From positions 186,001 to 250,000 of the forward strand of contig NZ_BDCG01000022.1 in assembly GCF_001613385.1 (NCBI RefSeq): a stretch of DNA of 64,000 nt, written 5' to 3'. Below, one piece after another: positions 50,822-62,800 of this stretch. The stretch comes from Nocardia flavorosea NBRC 108225. Its GTDB lineage: Bacteria; Actinomycetota; Actinomycetes; Mycobacteriales; Mycobacteriaceae. Numbering within the stretch: the stretch's first letter is position 1; each line of letters starts with the position of its first letter. The position numbers and the translations under genes were made by a program. The notes below the pieces were generated by a model. It was not told the DNA's origin, did no database searches, and was given only the letters and a program-made list of their open reading frames with translations.

Positions 50822-53800
50822 GTGGCTATTGCGACTTACCCGCCGGAACTCGCCTGGACCCTGCAATGGTTGGCAGGTACGGAGCTGCCGCTCGGCAACG
50901 AGGACATCGCCAATGAGATGAAAAGGAGCTTCGAGGGGATAGAGCAATTTCTCCTCGAGGAGACGCTGCCGAAAATCGATCGGGCGATTCAACTGGTCGA
51001 GAACAATTATTCGGAGGGGCAGGGCGGCGAGGCGGTCCGTAAGGATCTGCAGGTCCACCGCGAGTACGCCGAGGGCCTCAGCGCAGGTTTCGGTGATCTG
51101 GCCGAATCGATCCACGGTTTCGCCGGTCAAACCGTCGCGGCCAAGCTGAGTGGTCACTTCGCCATGTCCTGGTTCGCGGCCGAAATGTTGTGGGCTACGA
51201 CGCTCGGCCCGGCCGGCCTGGGGGTCAAGGCGCAAGCCATCGTGTCCGCCCGGCTGGCATTCAACATGATCGGCCGGACGCTGCTGCGGGGGATCGAATG
51301 GCTGCTCCAGCGGCTGCGGGCCACCGCGGCCGCGGTGCACGTCATATCGAAGGCTGCCTATGAGGTAGTGCAGGAAGGGATCATCGAGGCTCTCCAGACT
51401 CTGGTCGAGGCCGGTACCACCCAGACCGTACTCACGGCACAGGGGTACCAGGAGAGCTGGAAGATGAACGAACTCCTCCGTGATGTCGCGGTGGCCGCGG
51501 TATCCGGTGGCGCCGGTGGTGCTACCGGGCATGGGCTGAATCAGGCATTGAACAAACTACCGTGGGGTCCCGATAAACTCGGTGGTGCAGCACGCGGACT
51601 GATTACGGGTACCGGGGCGAACCTGGTGGGTTCCGGTGTCGCCACCATTCTGTACGGGATGATGACCGGGCACTACGACTGGTCGCCGCTGGCACTCACC
51701 TCGGCCGTGGCGAGTAGCGCGCCCAGCGTGTTCAACGGGTGGCGGGGTGTCGCGGACTACTCCGGTGCGCCGGGGTCGCGGCGCAATCCCTTCCAGATCG
51801 GCCGCCAGGAACCACCGATCGGTGGGGACGGGACCGGAACTCTGTCCGGGACTCCGCCGGATCCCGGCGGATCCGGGACACCGTCGGCACCGCGCCCCGG
51901 CGGCGCTGCCCCGGCAGCGCCCGGAGCCGGCGGTGGCCCGGCCGGGCAGGCGAGCGCCCGCACCGAGCCCGGGGGCACGGCAGCGCGCGTGTCCGCCACC
52001 GGTAGCGACGGCGGGAAGTACACGGCCCGGCCGGACGGCCCGAATTCCGCGCCGCCCGACAGAGGGGACGGCAGCCCCAGGGACGACGACCCGGACACCA
52101 CTGCCGACGGTGCCCCGGCACGGCCCGGCGCCGGGTTGCCGCCGGATGCCTCGACCGCACCGGGCGGCGCGGCGTCCGCCCCGCTCGGTGCCGGACAGGC
52201 CGGGCTCGCCGCGGACGGGGCGGCCGATATCGGCAATACCGTCACCGGCGGCGCGCCGCCCGGGACCTCCGGTGCGGCACCCACAGCAGCGGGCGGTAGC
52301 CCGGCCACCGGGAGCGCCACCGGTTCCACCACAGCATCGGCACCGTCGGACGGCGGGACACGCTCGAACCCGGCTGCGGGCACGCTCGGACCGTCGACTG
52401 CCGCGCCGCGAGCGGGGCCGCACGGTTCCGCCATCACCGGATCCGCCGGATCCGGTGTGCGGTCGTCGCCGGCTCGTGGTCCGGAGCCGACCGGCTCGCC
52501 GGACAGTACCGGCGAACGGACAGGAGCCACCGATCCGAGGGCCGGGGCGGCTCCGGCGACCGACGGCAGCGATAAGGGTATTACCGCTGGCCGGACGACC
52601 CACGAAGCGCGGACGAATACACCGGCGCCCGCAGCTCCCGGTGCTGCCGGTACGGATCGGAACGCGGGTGCCGGTGCCGATCTGGCCGGCGGAGGCCCAG
52701 GCCCGGACTCCGCTGCCGGACCCCGGGCGGGTTCGTCTGGGCCGAGTGTCGCGCCGACCACCTCCGGTCCCCGCGCGGATACCCCTCCCGGAGATGCGGC
52801 ACCGGACGACCCGGTGGCGCCTGGCCCGGGAGCGGACTCGGACATCGCGACCCCCGACTTCGACGAAGCCGGGCAAAATGCCCCGCATCTGGTATCGCAA
52901 CTCGCGGGAATGTTCCCGGACGCCGATATCACGCCGATGGGGCGTGCCGGGCGAAAAGGTGTGAGTACCACCGAACTCGGGCAAGCGCTGGGTTCCGAGC
53001 TCCAGGGCAGCGAGACTCTGCGTGGCACAACCCCGCGCCAGGAATCGTGGCGGTTGAAGATGCGGGCCGACGAGGAGCACGGCCGGCTCGCCGACGCCGG
53101 TCACGCCATCCAGGGCGCGGCGCGTAAACGCGCCCGGAAAACACTGAAATACACCGCCAGGGTGCGTAAACAGGTTTCGGCGGAGCGTAATTCGGTCAGC
53201 AGGCGCATCAGCAAGATCGAGAAGTCGGTCAAGGACTGGGAGTCGCAGCAGGCAGAGCTGAATCGGCAGCTGCAATCACGGCTCACCGAGTTGCAGGACC
53301 AGCGCGACAGAGCGCAGAACCCACCCCCGGTATCGGATCCGGAAACCGGCAGACCGGTACCACAGTCGGTTGATCAGGAGGCGCTGCGTGCCCTGGCGGA
53401 GACCGACGCCCGGCTGCGGGCGGAAACCGCCGCCAGGGTCGATGCGCTGGGGCGGAAGATCGATGCCGGGAAGCGGCGGATCGAGCTCGGCCAGAGGGAC
53501 CGGATGCGACTGGAAGCCCGCCTCGATCGCCTGAAAAAGATGGGATACCGGGTAACCGAGGCGCAGCAGCGGGCGCAAGAACAGGCGCGCCCGCTGTTCG
53601 AACACGCGGACTCGGAGCGCGAACGGCTGCTCGACCTGGCCGCGGCCCGCCGGATCCAGGACAAATCGGCATTCCGGAAGGCATCCCTCGGCGCCCGGAT
53701 CATCGAACAGAGCGAAGAGGTCGGCGAAGGCGGCGCCGTGGTGTGTGTGTACCGCTACGCAGAGGTGGACGAGTACGGGCGGGAAGGCCGGGGCGTCACG

Positions 53801-56800
53801 ATCTACCAGCGCGACGGCGTGGTCATGATATACGACCCCGCCAAGAAGAAACCGGAGATCTTCGATCCCGATTACCGTCCGCCGGGCCTGGCCGAGAAAC
53901 GGGAACTGCTGATCGCAGCTTTCCGTGCCGACGGAACACCGGTCAATCCGCTGGTCACGGTCTCGATCCCGGGTAACGACGACGAGGACCCGGAGAAATC
54001 GCTACGCCACCTCCGTGACCTGCAAGCCGGTGATACCGAAGCACGGTCCCGGTCCGCCATGGCGGCATTGCGCACCGAACACACCCGGGTGGCGGGCGAA
54101 CTCGGTGATCGGGCCGATGCCGCGGATCTCACCCCCGACCAGCTCGATGGGCTACGCGATCCGGACCGGTTCCCGGGCGTACTCGCCGGTCTCACCGATC
54201 CGGGGTCTGCCGTATCGGCCGAAGAATCCGCGCGGATCCAGGAAGCCCGCACAAGCCTGCGGGAGCTGGTACCGCGATATCACGCACTCGACGCCGCGTT
54301 GCGGACACTCGGATCCCCGCGCGGTCCGGACAGTTCACTGCAGCAGGAGTTGCTGCGCCGGCACGCCGTGGCGGTTCTGGACTGGTCGTCCTCTCTGGGC
54401 GACCTGGCTACCTTTGCAGGACGGATCCCGGGCGCCCGGGTGGATCCGCTCGTATCGGGCCGTGCCGAGGCCGAGATCACCAGGCTGGGTGAGGCAGGGA
54501 TTTCCGAGGAGCGACTGAGCCAGCTCCGGGCCGCAGCCGCCCGGCACGATCTGCTGACCGGGCAGATGCATACCGCGCACGAAGAGTCCCGCGACCCGGT
54601 CCACAGTGTCCGGTCCGAGCAGGAGCGCGCCGCTGAGCGGGCGCGGGCCGTGGCCATTGCCCGCTTGGAGACGGCCGTCACCCAGCTGGAAGCAAACCTG
54701 CAAATTGCCCTGGGAGAGCTCGTCACCGTGGGAAGGGAGCTGCGCCTGTCCGATACCGTGCTGGAGAAGCTGACGACGCCGGAATTCGAATTGGTGCTGC
54801 GTGATCTGCCGGACTCCGAAAGAGGTTGGCGTGCGCTGACGGCGAATGCGCACTATCACCACGAGCTCGCCGCCGTGCTCCAGCAGACCAAGGTCGTTCT
54901 CGAGCAGGTCCGCGACGGTGCTTCGCGCTCGCGCCGGTGGTCGGAGACGGCTGCCCGGCAGGCCGGCCTGGCCACCGCGTACGCGACCGCGTTGCGCGAT
55001 ACCCGCAATGCGACGGTGACCCGGGTCTCCGATCTCGAAATCTCCCAGGTCATCAGCGATGTGCTCGGCTGGGCCGATTCCCTGGAGTCGAACGGGGTAC
55101 GTCTGGGCCGCGAGACGTTGGACCGGGGATCGGTGGCCGGGGTGAGCGACCGCGGCCTGGGGCTCGACATCGACCTGGGTGCCATGGCCGGGGATGTGGT
55201 GGTCTTGGACGGGCGTCCGGTCCGGTTCGCGGTGCTTGCAGAGGACGCGCCGGCGGAAGCGGTGACGGCGGCGCATCGCAGTGTGCGATCGGCACGGGTG
55301 GCCCACAAACCCGGCGCACCGCTCGGCGACGTGGACCGCACCCGGATGGTGACCGATGCGCTCGCTGCGGCACAGGCTGCGGCCGGTCCGGGGACCTCGC
55401 TCACCCTCGCGGTGGCGCTGCTGGAATCCGGCACCGAGCCCGGCAGCTATGTGGCAGGCCGGCTCGGCGCGGCCCGGCTCGACCTACTGGACCCCGCGGA
55501 CCCGGAAACATCACAGTCGCTCACCTTCTCCGAGAGCGCCGGGGCCGATCGCGCACAGTCCACCGACCGGGCGGTGGCCAGCTATCCGGCGATCAGCCGC
55601 GGCACGCTTGCCGACCACCAGATTCTGTTGTTGCGCAATGCCGGTTGGGACGCCTCTGTCGCGGCCTCGGCGCTCGCCGGATCATTCGCCGGTCATCCGG
55701 GGAATATGCCGGCCGCCGTGGGCGAGATCATCGACATTGCGCGTGCCTCGGGTGCGCGGGGCGGCCTCACCGGAGTCGCGCTGTCGGGTAGTGCTGGCGA
55801 AGTGTCCGATCTCGCCTCTGCCGGTGCGCGCCCCGGCAGAGCGCCGGAGGGGACCGGCCCGGCTGATCCGACGGATTCCGGTGCGGACAGCGGGCCGGAG
55901 ATGCGAACGGCTACCGCACCGGAGACCACCGAACTGGAAGCGGGTGTTATCGCCGCGCTCGGCGGAGAGATCGCCGGCCGCGCGGTTGTCTTGGGGCGGG
56001 CTGCTATGGACGCCGTGTTCGGGCAGGTGCCTTCCGCGCGGCGCACGGTGGAGCTTTCGGTGCTCGACGCCGATTACGCCGCGCTGCGCGCGCTCCCGCA
56101 GTGGACCGAGCAGTCCGGGGACAGCGGCAACTTCCTGCGCAACGGCGACTATTCGATCGTCGCCGCGACGGATTCTTCGCCGGCGCACCGGGATACGCTG
56201 AGCCGGGCGTGGCGCACTCCCGGTGGACTGAATATCGCCGGCCTGCCGGATGTCTATGCCCAGTGGCAGGACCGCGACAGCAGCCAGGACCGCAGTGACG
56301 CCGCGGAGATCCGGCAGCGCCTGCTCGATCCCTCCCGGCCGCCGCTGCCCCCGGTGGTGCTCGCGCACGAGATCGAGGCGATATGGCGGGTACTGCCCGC
56401 CGAGGCACGCGAGCACAGCGCGGCGCCGGACGCGGTTCACCTGGCTGCCGGCGGTTTGTACATCGCCTACACCCTGTACGGGGATCCGCGGATCGGCCGG
56501 ACCAATCAGATCGTCGGAAGTCTCGAGCGACCGGAATACGGTGTTCCGGCGACGTATCACAACGGTTTCGATCTGCTGCACGACGCGGAATCACTGGTGC
56601 GGCACCTGCGCAATATCGGCGCGACCCCGCTCGAATGCCTCGACGCGGTGGTCGCCGAGATGTACAGCGACGCCGTGTACGGCAACGGCCGGCACAGCAA
56701 TGATCCCGACGGGTACGACGAGCTGAAATCGGCGGAACTGGCTCGCGCCCATGCTGATGCGCTCGGCTACGACCGGGCCCGGGCCGAGCGTATCCACGCC

Positions 56801-59800
56801 ATGATCCTGGGTACCGCGTTCGACGAGGTCACCAAGGCACAACGCGGTAAGAACGACCCGGACCCGCTGGTGCAGGCGCTGGCGGGCACCGATCTGAAAA
56901 CTCTGTCCGAGGCCGGGGGGTTGCGGGCCGCGATGGCCCTGGCCGTCGAAGACCTGATGTCGGAACGCTACCCGGCGAGCCGGATACTGGGCCGGGCCCT
57001 GGAGGAAGCCGGTCTGCGTATCCGTTCCGTCGACGAGGGGATCGCGGCGGTCGACGCGCTGGCCGACTGGCGTCCGATGATCGACGGCAAGCGGTCGGAG
57101 CAGACGGTGATGGAGGCGTTCGCTCAGCGGCTCGCGAGGAACGCGAACTTCACGAGCGGCCACCAGTATCCGCCGACATGGTCGCTCGACGATCCGGAAA
57201 TGCGTACCGCCACGGCGCGACGCAGCCGCGAGGTGAGCGGGGCGCTCTCGGCCGGTCTGACGACGGCTACGCGGGAATACGCAAGGGCCGGGAAGTATGC
57301 CGCCGACATCACGGAACGGTTCCACCGGCCGGACGACGCCGAAGGAAACCGGGTAGCGGACGACCGCGCCGTGCCACCGCCGGCCGCAGCGGTGCTGGGC
57401 GCGGATCCGGCCGGGCCGCTACCCCGCGATCCGCAGGCCGCCCTTGCCGACCTGGTCGCCTACCACCGTGCCCGCCGGGACGTGAAAGCGGCAGCAGGCC
57501 GGTTGCGCGAGGCGAAAGAGCAGGACGAGGCCGCGTACGCCGACGAAATCGAACCCCGGCCGGAGGAGGGCCGCCCAGGACCGGAGGAAGCCCGGCTGAG
57601 GGGGCCGCTGCGGTCCAGTCTGGCCCGGATGTATGAGATCGAGCGGCGGATCGAGCCGTTCGCCGAGGAACTCGGCGCCGGCCGGCCGGGCGGGCTCACC
57701 TCCCGGCAGCATCAGCAGCTACTGGATCTCGGCGTCGCGGTGGCTGGGTGGCGGGACGCGAAGAATGCCGTGGCGCAGGAGGGCCCGGATTCCACGACCG
57801 AGGGCCGGCGCGGCGTTGACGAAGCGACCCGGCAGATCCACGAGGTCGTGCGGCGACTCGCTGCGGATCCCGTTCTGCATACTCTCGCTCAGCTGGACGA
57901 GGGCTGGGGGCCGGTTTCGGGCGACCGGACGACAGCCGATTCCGGCGGCCCGGTGGACTATCGCACCATGGATCTCGGCGAGGTATACGGCGTCAGCGAT
58001 CTCGGTGCGAACGCGGTCAATGAGCACAACCACGACTGGATGGAAGCGGCGGTCGTCTCCTACCCGGGTGGGGAGAGCCGGATCGCTGTGGTGGCCGACG
58101 GTGTCGGGCGGGACGAGGGTGCCCACCGGGCTGCCGAAGAGGCGGCCCGGGTGGTCCGGGCGCAGCTGGCCCACTTCGCCTTTCGGAAGCAGGGAGTGTT
58201 CACCCGGGTCGAGGCCGAGGAGGCGATGCGCGCCGCGATTCTTGCCGCGCAGGATCGAGTGGCCACCGTGACATCCGACCACACCACGGTAGCGGCGGCA
58301 CTGACCCAGCACCGCACCGATGGTGCGCCGAATCAACTGATCGCGGGCTGGGTCGGTGACTCCCGAATAGATCTGTTGCGCGCCACGGGGGATTCGGCAG
58401 CGATCTCGCGGGACCACTCCGATCTGGCCTATCTGACAGATCTGGGGATGACGCAGCGCGAAGCTCTCCGCGAGAGCGAGGGCGGAATCCTGCACAGCCT
58501 GGGTGTAGGTGCCGGGCCACCGGCCGCCGACGATGCGGTGAATGCCCGGTTCGTGGCGTCGCGGGAGCTGGCGCCCGGCGATATCGTCTCGGTCAGCACC
58601 GATGGCATCTGGAGCGCCGATCCGGACGTCGAGGACCGCGCCGTGGTGCTGGACGGGGGCCAGAATTCCGACCTGCGGAACATGGCGTGGCGGCTACGGC
58701 ACCGTGCGCTGCTGAGCGGTGGTGAGGACAACGCCAGCATCGTGCTGATCTCGGGTGCGCCACCGGCCGAACCGATCCCGGACACTGCCGGGGTGGTGGA
58801 CGAGGGTGATACCGGCCTGCCGGCCGATCTCCGGGCCGGCAGGCGAATCGGCGAACCGCGGATACCCGGCACCGACGTTCCGCCCGGCCTGCGCGGCGGC
58901 TACCGCAACGCGCTGGCCGCACAGGACAGCGCCCGGAAGGCCCTGGACGACCTGGCCGCAGAGATGGGGCCCCTGCCCGTGACTGTCGCCCAGCTCGTGG
59001 GCCCCGACCACGACAATGCGCTCGCCGCACTGGACCGGCACACCGAGGGGCCTTCCGACGCCGGCGAACCGACGCACGGGATCGAACTGCTGGGCCGGTA
59101 CACGAAGAAGTATCACGAGGCCGAGTTCCGGCTGCGCCGGATCGAGGAACGGATCCGGGCCCACGGCGACGGGGTAGATTCCGCCGACGCGCGACCACGG
59201 CCCACTTTCCCGGACGATCGCGGGACAACCGAGGCACAGAGGGTCCGCGCGGTGCGGCGGTGGCAGACCATCCAGGGTTACGGCGGAACTCTCGCCGACA
59301 CGGCCCGGCTGTGGCGGCTGACCGACTCCAGGACGCAGCAAGCCCTTATCCAGATAATTCCGGAGGAGATCGCCCGTACCCCGGCACTCCCGCCCCCGGC
59401 GCGCGACGAAGCCTCCCGGCTTGTGCTCCGGCGTGTGCGGAACGGACTCCACCGGGAGGGCCCGGACTCGGCGGCGCGGGTGGCCGCCGACGCACACGCC
59501 GACCGGCTTGCCGCCGCCGAGCGCTGGGCGGCGCAGATCCCCGGGCATCCCGCAGTGCAGCTGCTCGACCCGGCCGCTTCCGCGATGATCTTCGGTGATC
59601 TGGATGCTGCCGACGAAGTCCGCTTCCACACACTCGGCGAGGATCTCGGTACCGCGGCCGCCCCCGCGGACCGTGATCGCGTTACCGCCGCGGCGATCGA
59701 CGACCTCGCCAGGGCGGGCCGACGTGCCGCCACCGTGGTACTGCCTGCGGTCGATAGTGCGGAATTCGCCGGTGCCGTCGCGGAGATCCTGGATGCCCGG

Positions 59801-62800
59801 GTGGCCCGGGGAGGTGCGCTTCCGGAAGTGGTGCTGATCGGGCACGAAGCCGCGGGGTCACCGGACCCGGGGCCCGGCGGGGATACCCGGATGGGCGGAG
59901 ATCTCGTATCCCGGGCCCGGGAGGATCCAGCTCTCGGCCGGTACCGGGATCTGATCGAGGTTGCCGCAACGCAATCCGGTGTTGCGCACTGGATGCCCAC
60001 GCATCGGATCGAGGGCGTGGCCAATGATTGCGTCGTGCGCAACGGGAGCGGTCTGCTGAACCGGCTGGCGTTTCGGCTGGAACGGCACGGGTCCGGGGAT
60101 CCCGCGACGATCGAGGAACTCCGCCGGCGAGCGGAGGAATTGAGCAGAGCCGTGGTGCCGTCGTCGGGGTTCTCCGGCCCGGCAACAGCGCGCGCTATGG
60201 GCGGCGACTGGAGTCAGCGAGAGTTTCGGAACCCGGCCGATCTGGCTGCCGCGGTCCCCGAGGGTGGGGCGATGCTCGCGGCCGTGGAGTTCGCGGGTTT
60301 CCGGCGGCACGGAGTGGCCGGGGCGCATGCGGTTCAGCTGTATCGCGAGGGCGATCGGGTCTACGTGATCGACGAGGCCACTTCCCCCGAGCGGGACGAG
60401 AACCGAGTCGAATTCGCGGTGTGGTCTGCGCGAATCGGTCCGCAGGTCGTGGGCTGGTACGGAATCGCCTTCGGGAAGGACGGGCGGCCGGAGATATCGC
60501 TGCCGGAAACGGGGGAGTCGGCGGCCATTGCCGGGCGGGACTACCCGAACACCGGTATCGCCGGGTATTCGCCGGAGACGGGGCGCGGCCCACCGGATGC
60601 CCGCGTGAGCGATCCACCGGACGAGCAAGATCGGCGACTCGCCGCGTATGCGCTGGCACGCGGGTCCGGCGCCGACGGCGATCCCGGTGGTGCGGAAGCG
60701 GCCACGCGACTGCTCCCGCCGGTCGACGCATCGGTCTCCGACAGCCTCGGCGCACGATACTTCGCCGCCTTGGGACGGAAGCAGGCACTGGACAACCTGG
60801 CATGGTGGCGCGGCCTGTCCGACGATGCGATCCCGGATAACCTACGGGGACGGTCGGCGCAGGACGGCCTTGAGGATTCCGGTCTCGAACTAACCGGGTT
60901 GCAGCGTGCGCTGCTGCGCGTCCGTCCCGAACTGCTGGCCACGATGCCCGGTCTTCCCGATGAGGTCAGTACCCAGGCGGCGCTGCGCGCCCTGAACGCT
61001 CGCCTGCGGATTCTCGAGGAAAAAAGCCGCAGCGGCGACGCTTTCACTGTTGCGGAGAGCCGGGAATACTCGTGGACGCCTGATTTGATCGACAGCCTCA
61101 CCAGGGATTCCGGTGGACTGCCACCTTATCTCCGGAATCTGGACCCGGTTACCGGCGAGGTTGTCTTCGTATACGGCGATATGGCTACCGCGGACAGACG
61201 GGTCTATGTGGTACCGCCGACCCAGGCGCCGAACTTCACCGTCGACTACTACGAGGCACGTGTCACCGCTGAGCGGATTCACACGGAGATACAACGCATG
61301 CAGCCGGGTGCCCGTGTCGCTGTCGCGGCATGGGCACGAGGAGCCGGCTTCGACGATTCCGGTGGCGCCGCATTGCGTGGGGCGTTGCTGCGTCGCGACA
61401 TCACGGTCGATCTCGCTGTCCAGCGCCCCGATTCCGGAAACGGTCGCGCTGCCGCGGAGAGCGGTCCGGTCGTTCCGTATGCGGTGATCACCTTCGGCGC
61501 CGCCGCCTCGGTAGGGCACGCGATCGCGGATGATGCGGGGTTGCACACCCTGTACATGATCGATCCGGATGGTGTGCTGCCGTCGGCGGCCCCGCCACCG
61601 ACAGTGTCGATGTACACCACCTATACGCACAAGAATCAGCTGCGGACCGCCTCGGAGCGGCACGCTGGCAGGCGACTCGCCGCGGTCGACGGAGCCTATC
61701 GCCCGGCTCGCGTGCGCGAAGGCAAACCGGATCCGCTGTCGCGCATGATGGCGCGGATCGGCCTCGACCGTGACATGTCCAGGTATCTCCCGGAGCTGTC
61801 GGATCGATTCGGGGGTCTCGTACCCGAGACCCGAACCCTGCCGAAGGGCAACAGAGTACTCGTGGCCCTCGGCGCCGAGGACGTATTCCGAGCACCGGAC
61901 GGCCCGCTGGACTGGCGAGCATTCGAGGCTGATATCGGCGGGCGGCTGGTGCCGGTCGTCGTGAAATCGTCGGAATACCGGGACGCGGTGGACCAGATCC
62001 TCGATGACCTGTCGAAGGGTTATGTGCGTAACGACGAGGGGCTTGTCCAATCGGGGGTGCGTGCCGATGTATACACCGTGGTGCTCGGCAGCGGCAGCGC
62101 CGCGTACCGGGTCGAAATGGCTGCGGTCGGCGATGAGGTCGTCGTTGTCGATCCGCTGGTCGGCGGTCCGCTGGTGGCAGATCTCTGGCAGGAACTCCGG
62201 CTCCATCGGACGGACCTGGCGGCATGGGTCATCGCGCACCGGACCGGTGCCGACGGCGTGCTGCGACCGGTCATCGGAGCTCTGCACGATCCGAAGTTCC
62301 AGCACCCCGGCATGCCCGCGTATCTCATCGGGAGTACCGGCATCGACGCACCTCATGCCGAACGTATCCCCGGCAAGCTGGTCATATCGCTGCGGCCCAA
62401 GAAGCCCAACGAGTCGACCGAGAAGGCCGCGGTGCCGGCCGGGAAGGCCGAGGTGTCGACCGGAGGGGATGTGCTGATCGGCCGCAGTGCGGTCGGTGCG
62501 AAACTGTTCGAGCTGTTAGGGGACGTGTCCCGCAATCATGCCCGGGTGGGTGTGTTCCGTAACGGTGAATTGTGGATCGAGGACAACGGTTCCCGTCACG
62601 GCACTTTCGTCAACGGGACGAAATTGGCACGCGGCGAGAGGCGTGTGATAGCGAAGACCGACACCATCCGGCTCGGCGCGAATAGCGAAATATCGTTGGA
62701 TTTCAAGCCGGACAGGCTGCTTCCCGCCGAGGTGGGACGTGACGAATCGGCCGGACGTTTGCAGGCTGCGGCTGCCGAGACTTCCGTTATGGTGCTCCAT

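Noticed and set aside
51557..53275. Long open frame on the minus strand (572 codons) and similar frames at 51747-52964 and 51757-53028
   Set aside because: They are antisense or out-of-frame shadows of the Gly/Ala/Pro-rich part of the giant plus-strand gene, which has a continuous frame, a recognisable N-terminal domain and coherent domains after it.
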